Notes under the pieces: model-generated
Seen by the model: only the letters and a program-made list of their open reading frames with translations
Told to the model about the DNA's origin: nothing
Databases searched by the model: none
In this document: piece after piece, positions 34,482-45,671 of the stretch
How positions within the stretch are numbered: the first letter of the stretch is position 1
How the letters are laid out: every line of letters starts with the position of its first letter
Assembly: GCF_014529535.1 (NCBI RefSeq)
Contig: NW_023503972.1
Coordinates: forward strand, 4,774,001 to 4,838,000
Direction of reading: 5' to 3'
From: Bradysia coprophila
Lineage: Eukaryota > Arthropoda > Insecta > Diptera > Sciaridae
DNA length: 64,000 bases
Translations under genes and position numbers: made by a program

Positions 34482-36431
34482 AGTCACTGGGAGAGTATAT
34501 ATGAAAGCGATAAGAATTTTAATTTTTTTCACTTAAATTTTTAAATGACAGATGCTGTCAAAACACAATTGAGAGAAAAAAAGACAAACACCGAAAGAAC
34601 GGAAAGCACTCAAAACAGTCCGATGTACGAACGGTGAGCGTCCGCAACTCTTTTACAACGTTTTTGGAGAGGGTTTCAGTTTGAATTTTTTTTTAGTCAT
34701 TACACGATTCACCAAATTCGCTCTTTGTCCAATAATTGTGTACTTACTCGGTTTGAGCTACAACTCGCGAAAATAGCTTAAAAACATCGTCCACACCAAG
34801 TATACTCAAAAAAAGTTCTTGCAGAGGGAAAAAATTTAGAGAAAATTTCTAAAATTGACGTCAATTTTGGCCCCAAGGCATGAACAATACTCTGACGATG
34901 GGTCAGCTAAGGCCGAAAACACACGAGCAATTTTGCGTTGATGAGATCGACAATTAAGCCGCTTTTTTCATTATAGAGTGCAAAAAATGTGTATCCGCTG
35001 TATCTTGGGCGCCGGGAAATTTTTGTAAAAAAAATCTGTTACCAGGAAATTGAATGACAGCTGAGCAAACAAGCGAGAAGTGTATAATAGCAGTAAGTCG
35101 CTTTTGCGTCTTCGGTTACCGGGAATACGCATTTCGATTTTTTAGTTATTTGCATCGCTAGGATTGAAACCACGAAATTGCAGCATACGTGTGAATTCGT
35201 ATACTCGACTTCGTCTCAACGAAACATACATACTTATGCAAAAAATATTCTCTCGGTATACGAATTCACACGTATACTGTGATTGAGTGGTTTCAATCCT
35301 GTGATGCACACAATTTTACACTCGTCACACCATGAAATACACAAACAACAAAACCAAATATAGTATACACCGTTCAAGGTTGAACTTGAATGTATAGAGG
35401 AAGAATGAGAATAAAAACGAAACCGAAAATACGCGATATAAAGCCGAACGAGTTGATCGTTCGATGTGCATCACACTACTCGTTAATACGGAGAGTAAGC
35501 TCCGCCTTCGTATCATATTTCTTTCTTTGACGAATAACATAAACAAACTCCACCATTAAGGAAAACATCACCTGGATCCCTAGACCTGTTTGCAAGGTCT
35601 GCTGAGAGAGAACTAAAAAATTGTGGTTTCCAATAACTTTTCACGCGTGATATTCAGTGTTTTCATGGTTTGGCGAGTGTAAATTAATTTTTTGCTATCC
35701 CGTTGCTTGCTTGTGAAGTTCACCTGATCTCCGTCATTCAAAATTTTTACTAGAATTTTTCACACATATGAATGTGGAAGTAGAACGAATATGTGGATGA
35801 ACATCGATCTTCAATTCTTCAATTCTGGAAAGCTTTTTCCATATTTCATGGATAAGCAGGACTGTTACACCAGATGGGCTTTGCTTTGAACGAAAATATA
35901 TTGGGACCTGTAAAGTGTAGAAAAACCCATGCAAACTTGACGTTTAAATACCATCTGGAAAAGCCAACTAACTGTCCGATAGTACAACCTGCTGACCCAT
36001 TTCGTTGTTTAAATGTTAAAAAGAAAAAACCCCAACAGAACTTGAAGTTTCAAAATATTCTTGGAAGCGCAGTAATATCTTCCGACGATTAAATGAGATC
36101 GATTATCAGATACCGGATTGGATTTCTCGCCGAAACACAATAATTGAAATCGATCTCAAATGCTCGGTGAAACCCCTTGAAAAAGCTGAATGTTTTAAGT
36201 GCTACACTGTCCCCGGTTCATTAATGAAAACCGGTTGAAAGGGTCAGGTTTTCTTTTCGCTATATTACCAATCATTTCATTCATACTCATATTGCGTACT
36301 GCACAACTATTTATAGAAAACTTAAAATTAATTTTATGTTTCATTTTGGTTGACCAATTGCCGGCAATAAGTCGTCTGAGTAATTTAAGTGTAGTGTGGA
36401 GTGTGTATCACTTTTAAACTAATCTTTCAAT
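34482..36431. other. Intergenic region upstream of the cyclotransferase pair
   Basis: One MITE lies at 35151-35308. ORFs 35325-35546, 35734-35934 and 35874-36092 have no domains and no splice partners. No gene was recognised. The FAHD2-like and cyclotransferase genes diverge from this region, so it should hold both promoters. Confidence 0.5.
35151..35308. repeat. Inverted-repeat element (MITE), 158 bp
   Basis: The arms of about 52 bp share TGCATC, AGGATTGAAACCAC and TACGTGTGAATTCGTATAC in inverted orientation. They have small differences and a loop of roughly 50 bp. Superfamily is unassigned. Confidence 0.75.
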
Positions 36432-37327
36432 ATGACTTTCCTGAGATGGTTGATATTACTTGTGAGGTTGGTGCTAGGTCCTAACATACTTGTTGTTGAG
36501 TTCTTTTTTTTAAATACGATTTTTGGTTTCCATTTGTTAGTGGCCTAGTTGCCATCTCAACTATTGCTGATTCGGCTGTAATTACATTGGATAACTCAAT
36601 TCCATCTTTAAATGGCACGTTCATGTATTTTGCTTACGGAAGCAACCTGCTCTCGAATCGAATTCATTATCAGAATCCTACGGCTGAGCGCAGAACTACC
36701 GGAAGATTGGAGGTTGAGTTTTAAATTGAGTAGTGACCCTTGCTGCCATGTTACCATTTAATCCAGGCTTAAATCTCTCTAGAAATAAGCCAAACATAGG
36801 CGTGCAGCACTAATTTGGTAACCGTTATCCCATATTGAATTACAGAACTACAGATTGGACTTTAACGTACAGTCGCGAAATTGGAATGGAGCTGGGGCAA
36901 CAATAGTTGAAGATGATGATTACCATGTCTATGGCGCGATCTGGGAAATTGACATATCTAATCTGGATGAATTGGATCGGTGTGTAGTCTTATAATCCTA
37001 TAGTGAAGGCAAATCTAATGACATTTTCTCTCAATCAGACAAGAAGGTGTCGATCAGAATTTGTACAGACCTTTAACGAAGAGCATTATAACGCCCACCG
37101 GTGGGCAGATTGATTGTCGCGTATATCAGCAAATCAAGTACCCCGACGTATTTTACGAATTGGAAGACCTACCAGTTGATCGGCAACCGAGTCGAAGCTA
37201 TTTGAATTGCATTTTGAAGGGGGCATACGAAAGTCAGCTGCCAATTGAATACATCTACGATTTATGGAAAATACCACACAACAATCAGGACGCAAACAAT
37301 TTAAGCTTTAGACAGTTGTGTGATTGA
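36432..37327 (+). CDS. Secreted gamma-glutamylcyclotransferase, copy 1
   Basis: Four exons join in phase: 36432-36466, 36541-36712, 36846-36979 and 37039-37327, giving 209 aa. Residues 1-22 form a signal peptide (MTFLRWLILLVSGLVAIST) with a likely cut after ADS. The GGCT fold follows: FAYGSNLL (42-49, the substrate-binding YGSN loop), VYGAIWEI, LDELDRQEGV with the catalytic glutamate (E116), then a C-terminal YLNCILKGA block. GGCT turns gamma-glutamyl amino acids into 5-oxoproline plus the free amino acid in glutathione turnover. Classic GGCT is cytosolic, so export is notable. Insect relatives include Drosophila Tina-1 and CG4306. A poly(A) signal AATAAA lies at 37510-37515. The tandem copy is at 39062-40246. 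Confidence 0.9.
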
Positions 37328-39061
37328 ACACCATGAGTGGACGGAGGATTTTAGTTTATCTGGAAACAAACACAACATTGAATCGGCTATAATAATGTTG
37401 AAGGAATCAAGAGAAAAAGATTCAGAATTCATTGAAATGAGAAGGCCAATGGAACGGAACACTTTGGACGTGCGGAGACTATGAAGAACTATCATTGCCA
37501 CGATTTAACAATAAAAGAAATTTGCTCGAAAATTTGTTTGCAATTAACCGGACTGACCTTTTATCCCTATCGTAAAATCGATTGATCATTATACCTTCAT
37601 GTCTCGAGTCACATGTGGAATAATTCGTTACCAATTCCGAGTTATAGGGGTTTCTATGGTCTCGTCGTGCACTTCCAGTGTTAGTTAGGCTACATTCGAT
37701 TTATCAAATATCGAACAATGTGTGGAACATCAAAAAAAAAACTCAGTTTCCAAGAACGGAGGAAAGGACGTTTTTCCCTGATAACTCTTGTGTTTGCCTA
37801 TATTCCTATATATGCCACGCCTATCGAAATCGGATGCATTTTCCAGTGTACCTTTTTATGGGAACATGAAACGCAGAAGGTAGTGTGAGGTGTCATCAGA
37901 AAGGTAATTGCATCTATTTCGGGGCAAATAGGGTCAAATTGGGGTTAAAATTCATCTACTCTGAGATATAAGTAGTTGAAACAAGAGGTAAAAATTTGAA
38001 TAGCTCGGTGAACTTCTAGTGGTTTCTCTGCATCCGAAAGTGCATCCAAGTTATTAGATGTTTAGATAAACAGAAAAGAAATAACATCTTGTGAGTCTGT
38101 TAGACTGCACAGTACACAGCATCGAACTGTTTTCAACACTAAGAGGATTTCATTGATTTCATTTGTCAATTAACAGGCGATTTATTTGGAATTGTGAATG
38201 TTTGTAGTGCAAAAAGACGCTGCCAAAAAAAAAGTCGAAAGGGGCTAGTATGGTATTTGGTTTCCGACTTGGGAATCTCTTGGCAACAACCAATAAAAGA
38301 GTGTCGTCACAGTAGCCCAACGACACTACGGTAGCCGTTTGCCTTTACTGTTAAAAGTGGTGAGTATTGCACTGAGAGTCACATTGACTAATAAAGTACA
38401 GACCAAATCCAATCAAAATGAAACTGTTGGGTGACACTGTCCATTGGACAATGTCGGTCCCTCATAAGAGCTCAATGAAAATGAAAGAAAAAGAAATCTA
38501 AGTGTATCAGGACCTGTCGCAACCTACCTCATATATTGAAAAACAAACCAGGGAAAAACCAAAATTTTTGATAGATCTATACTCCTCTTTTCGCTGACCC
38601 ATTTGATCGTGGTGTAAATAATAATTAGTAAAAAATCCAAAAAATCTTTTAAAAAACCTGAATTTAACCATTCTTCAAAATGTACATTCGTAACATATGT
38701 TCAAACGAAACATGTAACTCGATACGATCAGCATTTTTACTAGGTCAGGTTTTTCGTCGCAACACCAGGTAAAACCCTTTAAAACCTGTTACTCAAAAAA
38801 GTGGTGCCGTCCGGTGAATTACCGAAAACCCGTGCACATTAAATAGGTGAGGCCGGTCGATCATATCAGACTCGCTTTTCACTTAATTGCACATATCAGT
38901 TAATATATAAACAAAAGTGAATTTATTGTTTCATTAGCTTTGTACCGTTCGAAGACGGCGGCAGACAGTTTGAGCGCACTTAATAGTGACGAGTGTGTTA
39001 CTTTTGACTACAATTCAAATTTTGGTGCATTTGTTTCGAAAAATAATTCGGAAAATTTACT
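37328..39061. other. Intergenic region between the cyclotransferase copies
   Basis: A dispersed repeat copy lies at 37859-38042. No ORF with a domain is present. The region contains the 3' flank of copy 1 and the promoter of copy 2. Confidence 0.55.
37859..38042 (+). repeat. Dispersed repeat copy B (unclassified)
   Basis: This is the counterpart of 9829-10001, with the shared landmarks listed there. The copies are well diverged, which implies an old family. Confidence 0.5.
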
Positions 39062-40246
39062 ATGGCCTGGACGGGGTGGTTGTTATTAATTGTGAGGTTC
39101 GTGTTAACAGAATGCTTACTCGTGCAATATTATTGTAAAAATGTGATACATTTTCCATTTTCTTCTGTTAGTTGCCTATTTTCCATTTTAACCGTTGCTG
39201 ATTCAGCTGTTATTCCACTGGACAATTCAATTCAATCCGTGAATGAGACGTTCATGTATTTTGCGTACGGAAGTAATCTGCTCTCGAAACGTATTCTTTC
39301 TGATAATCCGACAGCTGTACGGAAAACCATTGGAGTTTTGGAGGTAGAGTTCTTTGATCTTTTTTACTTTTCAGTCGAAGACTGAATTTTCAAAATTTTT
39401 CTAAATTTTCCCATTATTTTCCAGAATTTCCCTCATTTTCATGAAATTTCCAATTTTTCACTAATTTTAATTTTTTTTTAAAGAAAAAAAATGAAAATAT
39501 GAAAAATTCTTGAAAATGAGGGAAATTACAGGAAAATTTGAAAAAACGTTTTTCCACAAATAGTCGCTGATTTGAGTGTTTTGTTGTAAACTCGCATTGT
39601 TGTGTGTTTTAAGTAACGTCGGTGATTTTTCGTTACTGTGCACCACGCATAGTACGAGTATATTCATCCAATTGCACTAAATTTTGACCTACTGCATTAT
39701 GTTATTGCTTGAAACATTTGTATAGACGTAACTAAACCGTTGGTTATCCTATATTGAATTACAGAACTACAGACTGGACTTCAACATACAGTCGAGAAAT
39801 TGGAATGGAGCCGTGTCAACAATAGTTGAAGACGACGATTACCATGTTTATGGAGCGATCTGGGAAATTGATATATCTAATATGGATGAATTGGATCGGT
39901 GTGTAGTCTTATAATCCTATAGTGATGGCCAATCTAACGACATTTTCTTCCACACAGACAAGAAGGAGTCGAAAAGAATTTGTACAGACCCTTAACGAAG
40001 AGCATAATAACACCTGACGGTGAACGGATTGATTGTCGCGTATATCAGGAAGTAAACTACCCCGACGAATTTTACGAATTGGAAGACCTACCGATTGATC
40101 GGCAACCGAGTCGAAGCTATTTGAATTGCATTTTGAAGGGGGCATACGAAAGTCAGCTGCCAATTGAATACATCTACGATTTATGGAAAATACCACACAA
40201 CAATCAGGACGCAAACAATTTTAGGTTTAGACAATTGTGTGATTGA
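39062..40246 (+). CDS. Secreted gamma-glutamylcyclotransferase, copy 2
   Basis: Four exons (39062-39096, 39172-39343, 39765-39898, 39958-40246) have exactly the exon lengths of copy 1 (35, 172, 134, 289 nt) and give 209 aa. The signal peptide (MAWTGWLLLIV, then SCLFSILTVADS), FAYGSNLL, and LDELDRQEGV with its glutamate are all conserved. Exon 2 has diverged from copy 1 (about 70% identity by eye), while exons 3-4 are far closer. A 127-bp tract of exon 4 is identical. Intron 2 is longer here (421 against 133 bp). AATAAA lies at 40470-40475. Secreted gamma-glutamylcyclotransferase activity is inferred from motifs. Confidence 0.9.
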
Positions 40247-42119
40247 ACATTATGAGTGGACGGTGGAACACTGATTACTCGTCAATTCAGCGCACGTTCC
40301 GCGTAGCAGCCAATTATTTAAATGGTCTCAATCATAGTTTTTTACGTTGAAAAGACTAAAGATACGTCGTTCGTCTTTGTGACATCAAAGAAATGTTGTG
40401 AATGCATGAAATAAGAATGTCAACAGTGGTCAGCGGACAGTATGGATGGAATTACGACAAACGATTGTTAATAAAAAGAAAATTACTTTAAAACTCATAT
40501 GGTTTTCAACTATACCTGCTAATAGGGTGGGTCGATTTTAACAACTTGAAAGTCCACAACCAGTGGCATGTGCAGCTTGCCAAAACTAATCAAACTGCAT
40601 CATTACTTTTTCGTTTCCGAATACTTTTGAGTACCGTTGAATGGGTTTGTCAGGCACCTTGTATTTCCTTTCAGAATTTCATAGACAATTTTCTTAAAAC
40701 AGCTTTGATAAGCCTTGCAGAGGCTGTAATAGACTGAAACAAACATAATACAACTTAATTTGACAAAATCGGTGCAGTTGAAGTGAAAATATGAACAGCA
40801 CTGCATCTAGCATGAACATAGAAAATATTCGGAGTCTGATGAAATCACAGTCGACACTGTGTTTCTTTCGTAAAGATAGATGAATTGTTTTCGTTGTATG
40901 AGTTAAAACATACAATACAATCAATCCAAAGTGGTAGCTCTTTTCACTAAAGCCTACAAATTTGACACTTCTCAACTCAGTGTTTATGCTGACATTTTCT
41001 ATTTAATATTGAGTCTCTGAACTTTGAATCAACATTTATACATAAAAATTCCTCAAATTTGGTTAGTTCTTTCTGTTAGAGTAAGAATAGGTAAAAACGA
41101 CGTGTTGAGTTTCTTACGATGGAATTCATCCACAAGATGAAATATGGGAAACTCCCACAATATCTATCAAACAATAAAGACTTCAGGTTCCCGCTGGTCT
41201 CCAGTCTCCTGATTTGCATCTCAATGTATTACAATAGTAATGCTAAATAAACAAATTCACTCATTCATTCATTCATTCTTTTCAATTGATTAAGAAGTTT
41301 ACCAATGACAAAATCACAACAATAATTTGTGAAAATTATCAGCCAAGCGACCTGACCCTCCCAAAAGGTGTGACCTAGTCTTCATGAATCGGTTGGTAAT
41401 CTTTCCTATTTTGTTAGTTTTAGTTTAAAATGAAACAACTGTTGCTCGTTTTATTTTGTACAGAAAACGTCAGCGATTTTTCAGCTGGTCGACTCATACA
41501 AACAAAAGTGATCAAACGTAATCACAAAGTTTTACACTAACACGCGCGGATATGTAACCAAGGTTATGAAATAACAGGTTAAGACAACCCTGAGTGGATC
41601 ATGAAGGCGGTGTCACACAAATTGCGTCAACGGCTGCAAAGTTTATGTGAAAAATTCAACTTATCTTAAACAAAATTCTGAATTTGCCAATAAAATATTT
41701 TCTTCAAGTTGATTTCTCAAACTATCTGTACAATTTGGTGTCACCCGCCTTCGTGGTTGTCTTAACCTGTTCTTTCAGAACTTTGACCATTTCACCTCTA
41801 TACAGACGTACTTTTGTTTGTATCAGTGAACCAGCTGAAAAAGAGTGGAAGGAAATTCATGTCTAAATTTCACTGACGTCGGCTGTTTATCAAGACCGAT
41901 AACAAACAGAAAAATTCAAAAAACCGACGCATTTGTTATGTGGAGATGTGAACAGTGTCGCACGCTATACATTGCGTCATTGTTGTTATCAACAAATGTT
42001 GATGTGGATAACAGCGATAAGAAAGCTTAACAGAGCGAGAGATATGAAAATTTTCGACAACTGTCAATCAGTTAGTGCCGGTCAATCATTCATTAAACTC
42101 TGATACCGTTAACCACACC
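40247..42119. other. Intergenic region upstream of the acid phosphatase
   Basis: This holds a hAT-like MITE (41559-41785) and a CATT microsatellite (about 41262-41280). A short open stretch before the microsatellite (about 41120-41250) might be the 3' tail of an old LINE, but I cannot place it. Minus ORFs 40603-40806 and 40694-40975 have no domain. Confidence 0.5.
41559..41785. mobile_element. hAT-like MITE, second copy of the 15760 family
   Basis: The termini CAAGGTTATGAAATAACAGG and the inverse of CAAAGTTCTGAAAGAACAGG match the family at 15760-16040. Here the arms extend to about 60 bp through GGTTAAGACAACC and AAGGCGG. The flanking 8-mers (TATGTAAC, ACCATTTC) do not match, so the duplication has decayed or one end is altered. 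Confidence 0.7.
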
Positions 42120-43819
42120 ATGGCTTCAACATCTTCATCTACATCAAACGAAGAAAAAGACACACTGATTTTTGCTCACGTTGTAAGTGCAATATGTTTC
42201 AATTAAAGCCGAGTTGCTGGCTGATCTAATGATGATCTTGATCATCTCACAGTTATTCCGTCACGGTGCGCGTAATATTGTGGCTCCATATCCAACTGAT
42301 CCATTCAAGGATGAAAGTCATTGGCCAGAAGGATTCGGACAGTTAACCAATGTAAATTTAACGTAATTTATTTGTTGTTGCACAGCTCCTAGCATGAACA
42401 CTCCTTAACTGTCAAATTTTGATACTTTAGCGATAAAACCAACCGCTTAGGAGTGTTCGTATTGAATGTTTTAACTTAGAAAACGAAAACAAGACATCTA
42501 TCTTTACACAGGAAGGCAAAGCCTTTAGTCTCCGAATATTTTCCATGTTAATGCTAGGAGCCGTGCTGTGGTTGTTGATATCTGAAAATGTAAGACTTTT
42601 GTCCACCCAAAAATATAGGTGGGTAAACGACAGCTATACAGACTGGGACTATATTTGCGCAGACGCTACGATAACCTCATCGACGAGAAGTATTCGTACA
42701 AGGACATACATGTTCAATCAACTGATTTTTGCAGAACCATAATGAGTGCTCAGGCTTGCTTAGCCGGGTTATATAGACCGTCCGAAGAGGACAAACTTGA
42801 CGAGGACATCAACTGGCAGCCGATTCCTGTTCATACAATTCCAACGCATTTGGATCATGTGTTGGTCACAGGCAAAAAATGCCCGAGATTTCAACGTGCT
42901 CACGTAAACTACCTTCAAAATACGTCGATGATGAAAGATGTCCTTTCTGAGTATAAGCCTCTGTTTGCGCATTGGTCCCAACATAGTGGAATGAATATTC
43001 AATCAATTGATTCGGTTAACCTACTATACAACACACTCAGCATTGAACAGGAACAGAACAAGCCGTAAGTGTACATAACGTCCAAAGTTTTCAGAACAGC
43101 ACTACTCCGGTACTTCTAGCGTGAACACTGAACTGACAAATGTCAGACTTCGAGGCTTGAGTGATAAGAGCTAACGCCTATGATTGCTTGTACTGCATAC
43201 TTTCACTCATATAATGAAAACAAGTGATCTATGTCCTCAGTTAGACTTTAAAAATTTCTAAAATTTCTGCCTACATTCAGATTACCGACATGGGCTGAAA
43301 GGGCTTTGCGGCCGGACAGTCCTATGAACTACATTGCAAATCTGTACTTTCAATCGTATGCCGCCACACCCGAACTGGCCAGATTGAAGCAAGGATTTTT
43401 GATCAAGGAGATCATGGAACGATTTTCGAAAAAAATTCATTCAACTTTAAAACCGGACCGGAAACTGTGGCTGTATTCTGCTCATGATCTTACCATTATT
43501 AACGTACTCAACTCGCTTGGACTATTCGAGGTATTCAAGGCAGTTTGACTACTTTTTTTTTCAATTTTTCAACCGTAACTAGTTTGCTTTCGATCAGCCG
43601 CATTTCCCACCATACGGAGCCAGTTTGCACTTTGAACTCTTCAGAACGAGCAAAGGCGAGCACTATTTCAAGATTTTTTACAGAAAAGCGGAAGAGGAAT
43701 ATCCGGATCCGATAAGTATACCGGGATGCGGTGAAAGTTGTACGCTAAAGCAATTCTACGATTTGTATAGTCAAATTATTCCCGGCGATTTCGAGAGGGA
43801 GTGCTGGCTCCCCGCATAA
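42120..43819 (+). CDS. Histidine acid phosphatase homologue with altered active site
   Basis: Five exons join in phase: 42120-42182, 42253-42351, 42619-43064, 43281-43530 and 43598-43819, giving 359 aa. The start has a strong CACCATGG context. Family blocks are LIFAHVLFRHGAR (nucleophile H25), FGQLTNVGKRQ, LRRRYDNL, MSAQACLAGLY, WQPIPVHTIP, LYNTL, WLYSAHD (H271, D272) and IPGCGESCTL. The enzymes hydrolyse phosphomonoesters via a phosphohistidine. Two features are odd. The conserved arginine of the VRSTDxDRT block, a phosphate-binding catalytic residue in prostatic and lysosomal acid phosphatases, is Gln here (VQSTDFCRT, Q87). The usual RHGDRTP box reads RHGARNI. The N-terminus (MASTSSSTSNEEKD) shows no signal peptide and no C-terminal anchor. 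It may be a cytosolic enzyme of changed activity or a pseudoenzyme. Confidence 0.9.
42380..42572. repeat. Inverted-repeat element in phosphatase intron 2
   Basis: CACAGCTCCTAGCATGAACA on the left and the inverse of CACAGCACGGCTCCTAGCAT on the right face each other across about 150 bp. A related left-end-like segment lies in the next intron (about 43090-43195), and a shorter one near 40796-40825. This makes a small local MITE family likely. Confidence 0.5.
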
Positions 43820-45671
43820 ATTGACGAACAACAGTAAGGGAATTAACTATTTTGGATCTAGGAACGAAAACGCTGACGATAAAACCATTTTATTGGTCGA
43901 ATTCATTCTTATTTTTGTGCTCACGTATTTTTGTGAGATTAAAGTTTAAATTATTCAGAGCGAAAGCGGACACTTTTTATTCAATTTTCGGTGTGGGGCT
44001 TATGGGATGTGCTTTAAAGAGTCGAATCGATAAAATAAAAGTTTGCGTATTGCGTCATCGTGAATCCACCACCGAAACATTTTCAGCCCGTTATTTCCCG
44101 ACTTTTTCTATATTTTTGCAAAATCTATTACTTCATAAGATTGTTAACATTGCATTTTGTTGTCATGTCAATATACCGTGACATTTGACATAGCTGGTTA
44201 ATTGTACGAATAACTGAACTCGAATTGTATTAAAACAAATGCATGCGATATAATAGCAGCAAAAGCCTAGAAAAAGTTATCAAAGTCGATTCATAATCAT
44301 TAATAAAATAGTTGACATAAATTGATCGTACCGCTTGGAACGTAGTCAAGCGGAACTCAAACATACCGCATCCAGATAGCGATGGTTTGTGGAGTAAGAT
44401 TTGCGTTGTAAATTCTTGAAGCTTGAAAATTGAAAAACAAATGTTAAACTGATGGAATTGCAAACGTGTGACGTGATATTTATCCCCAAGACGGTAGAAA
44501 GGTATGCAGTGCCGCACTGGCTCAAAAAAAACCTTTCGGGCGTTGTATGAAGAAATTTTTCAAAAGGCCATTCGTTGCCGTTTATCCATACAAAAAACAA
44601 AAGGCCCTTCGGGAATATCCCAAACGCCCATAGGGCCAGTTCGGCACTGAAGGTATGCATGTATCTTTTCGCACTCTATGTCGATAGAAAATTCCATCAT
44701 ACATACCGTGGTAGAATCTACTGGTAGATACATCGTTTTTTTGCTAATAATGGCGGAAATCAACAATTTTATGCAAAACAAGAATAAACGTTCCAATTTA
44801 CTTTAATTCTACTTGTCATTTCATTCAATCAATCATAGATCACTTTCAAGGCCGTTTAAAATGTCATTTGAACCACGCCTATTGCTCGTTTTTTAGTACG
44901 GAAATGGCGCCAATTTTTTTACGGCACAAAAGAGTTAATTTCCGCTAAGAAATTGCAAAACGTTTTTTGCCTCTGTATTAATCTTTCAAGAGGTAATCAG
45001 ATGACATGATTTTCGAAGAAATGAACATAATTGTACTTCTGCCAAAACTTCCCCGTTTACTGCCAAACAACGAAAACTCTACTCTGGCTACCAATTGGAC
45101 AAGTATTCAAAATGAAAAAAATCGGTAGCAAGTGCGTGTAATCTTCTAGCCTTTTTTGTACAACTTACTCTTTTACGAATTTGTCGATCCAAGTTCGGTT
45201 CTTTACACAAAATTGTGTGTAACAAAGTGCTGGTGAAGTTGGCCTAGAAAATTTTTTACTTCCGCTTTTATCCACATTGAATATAGATTGAAGAATTTGT
45301 AAATGTAGTGTCCGTTTGACAAGTGGATCGCCACCGGGTTTGAGGTTTCTTTTTATTTTTATTTTGGCTTTAGGAAGGCTACGCTGATTGATAGGTAAAA
45401 CGGACTTCACCTTGCACAAATTTGAGACCTTGGACAGTACTTGACATCAACATTAAAAAAACTTAATTTTAAAACCCTCTGAAACCCCGTGCTTCCACCT
45501 GCGTAGTAAACACGAACTAGGCGAGCCAATCTTAATCTATAGAGCCCTAGAGAGCGATGGAAGTAAGGACAATGTAGTGCTGCGGTCAGGGGAAATTGCA
45601 GAAAGATGTGAATGTGGTGGCGATGTCAATCCGACAACGTCATACTGTAAGTGACACTGTTTCTAGTGTCT
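43820..45671. other. Intergenic region between phosphatase and receptor
   Basis: No gene was recognised. ORFs 43852-44181, 44230-44517, 44346-44660 and 45165-45419 have no domains. I searched the lower part by eye on the minus strand for the missing last exon of the receptor (a TYxxxxxQF-type ending) and did not find it. Confidence 0.5.

Noticed and set aside
41120-41280. Possible 3' tail of a truncated LINE ending in a CATT microsatellite
   Set aside because: A short open stretch ending in TAA before a tetranucleotide run is suggestive, but no diagnostic motif is present and no duplication was found.
42510-42600. Possible alternative exon in phosphatase intron 2 (EGKAF after a CAG acceptor)
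   Set aside because: It superficially mimics the TNxGK block, but the following residues do not match the family and the stretch is the right arm of an inverted repeat. The phased exon starting at 42619 (VGKRQ) fits perfectly.
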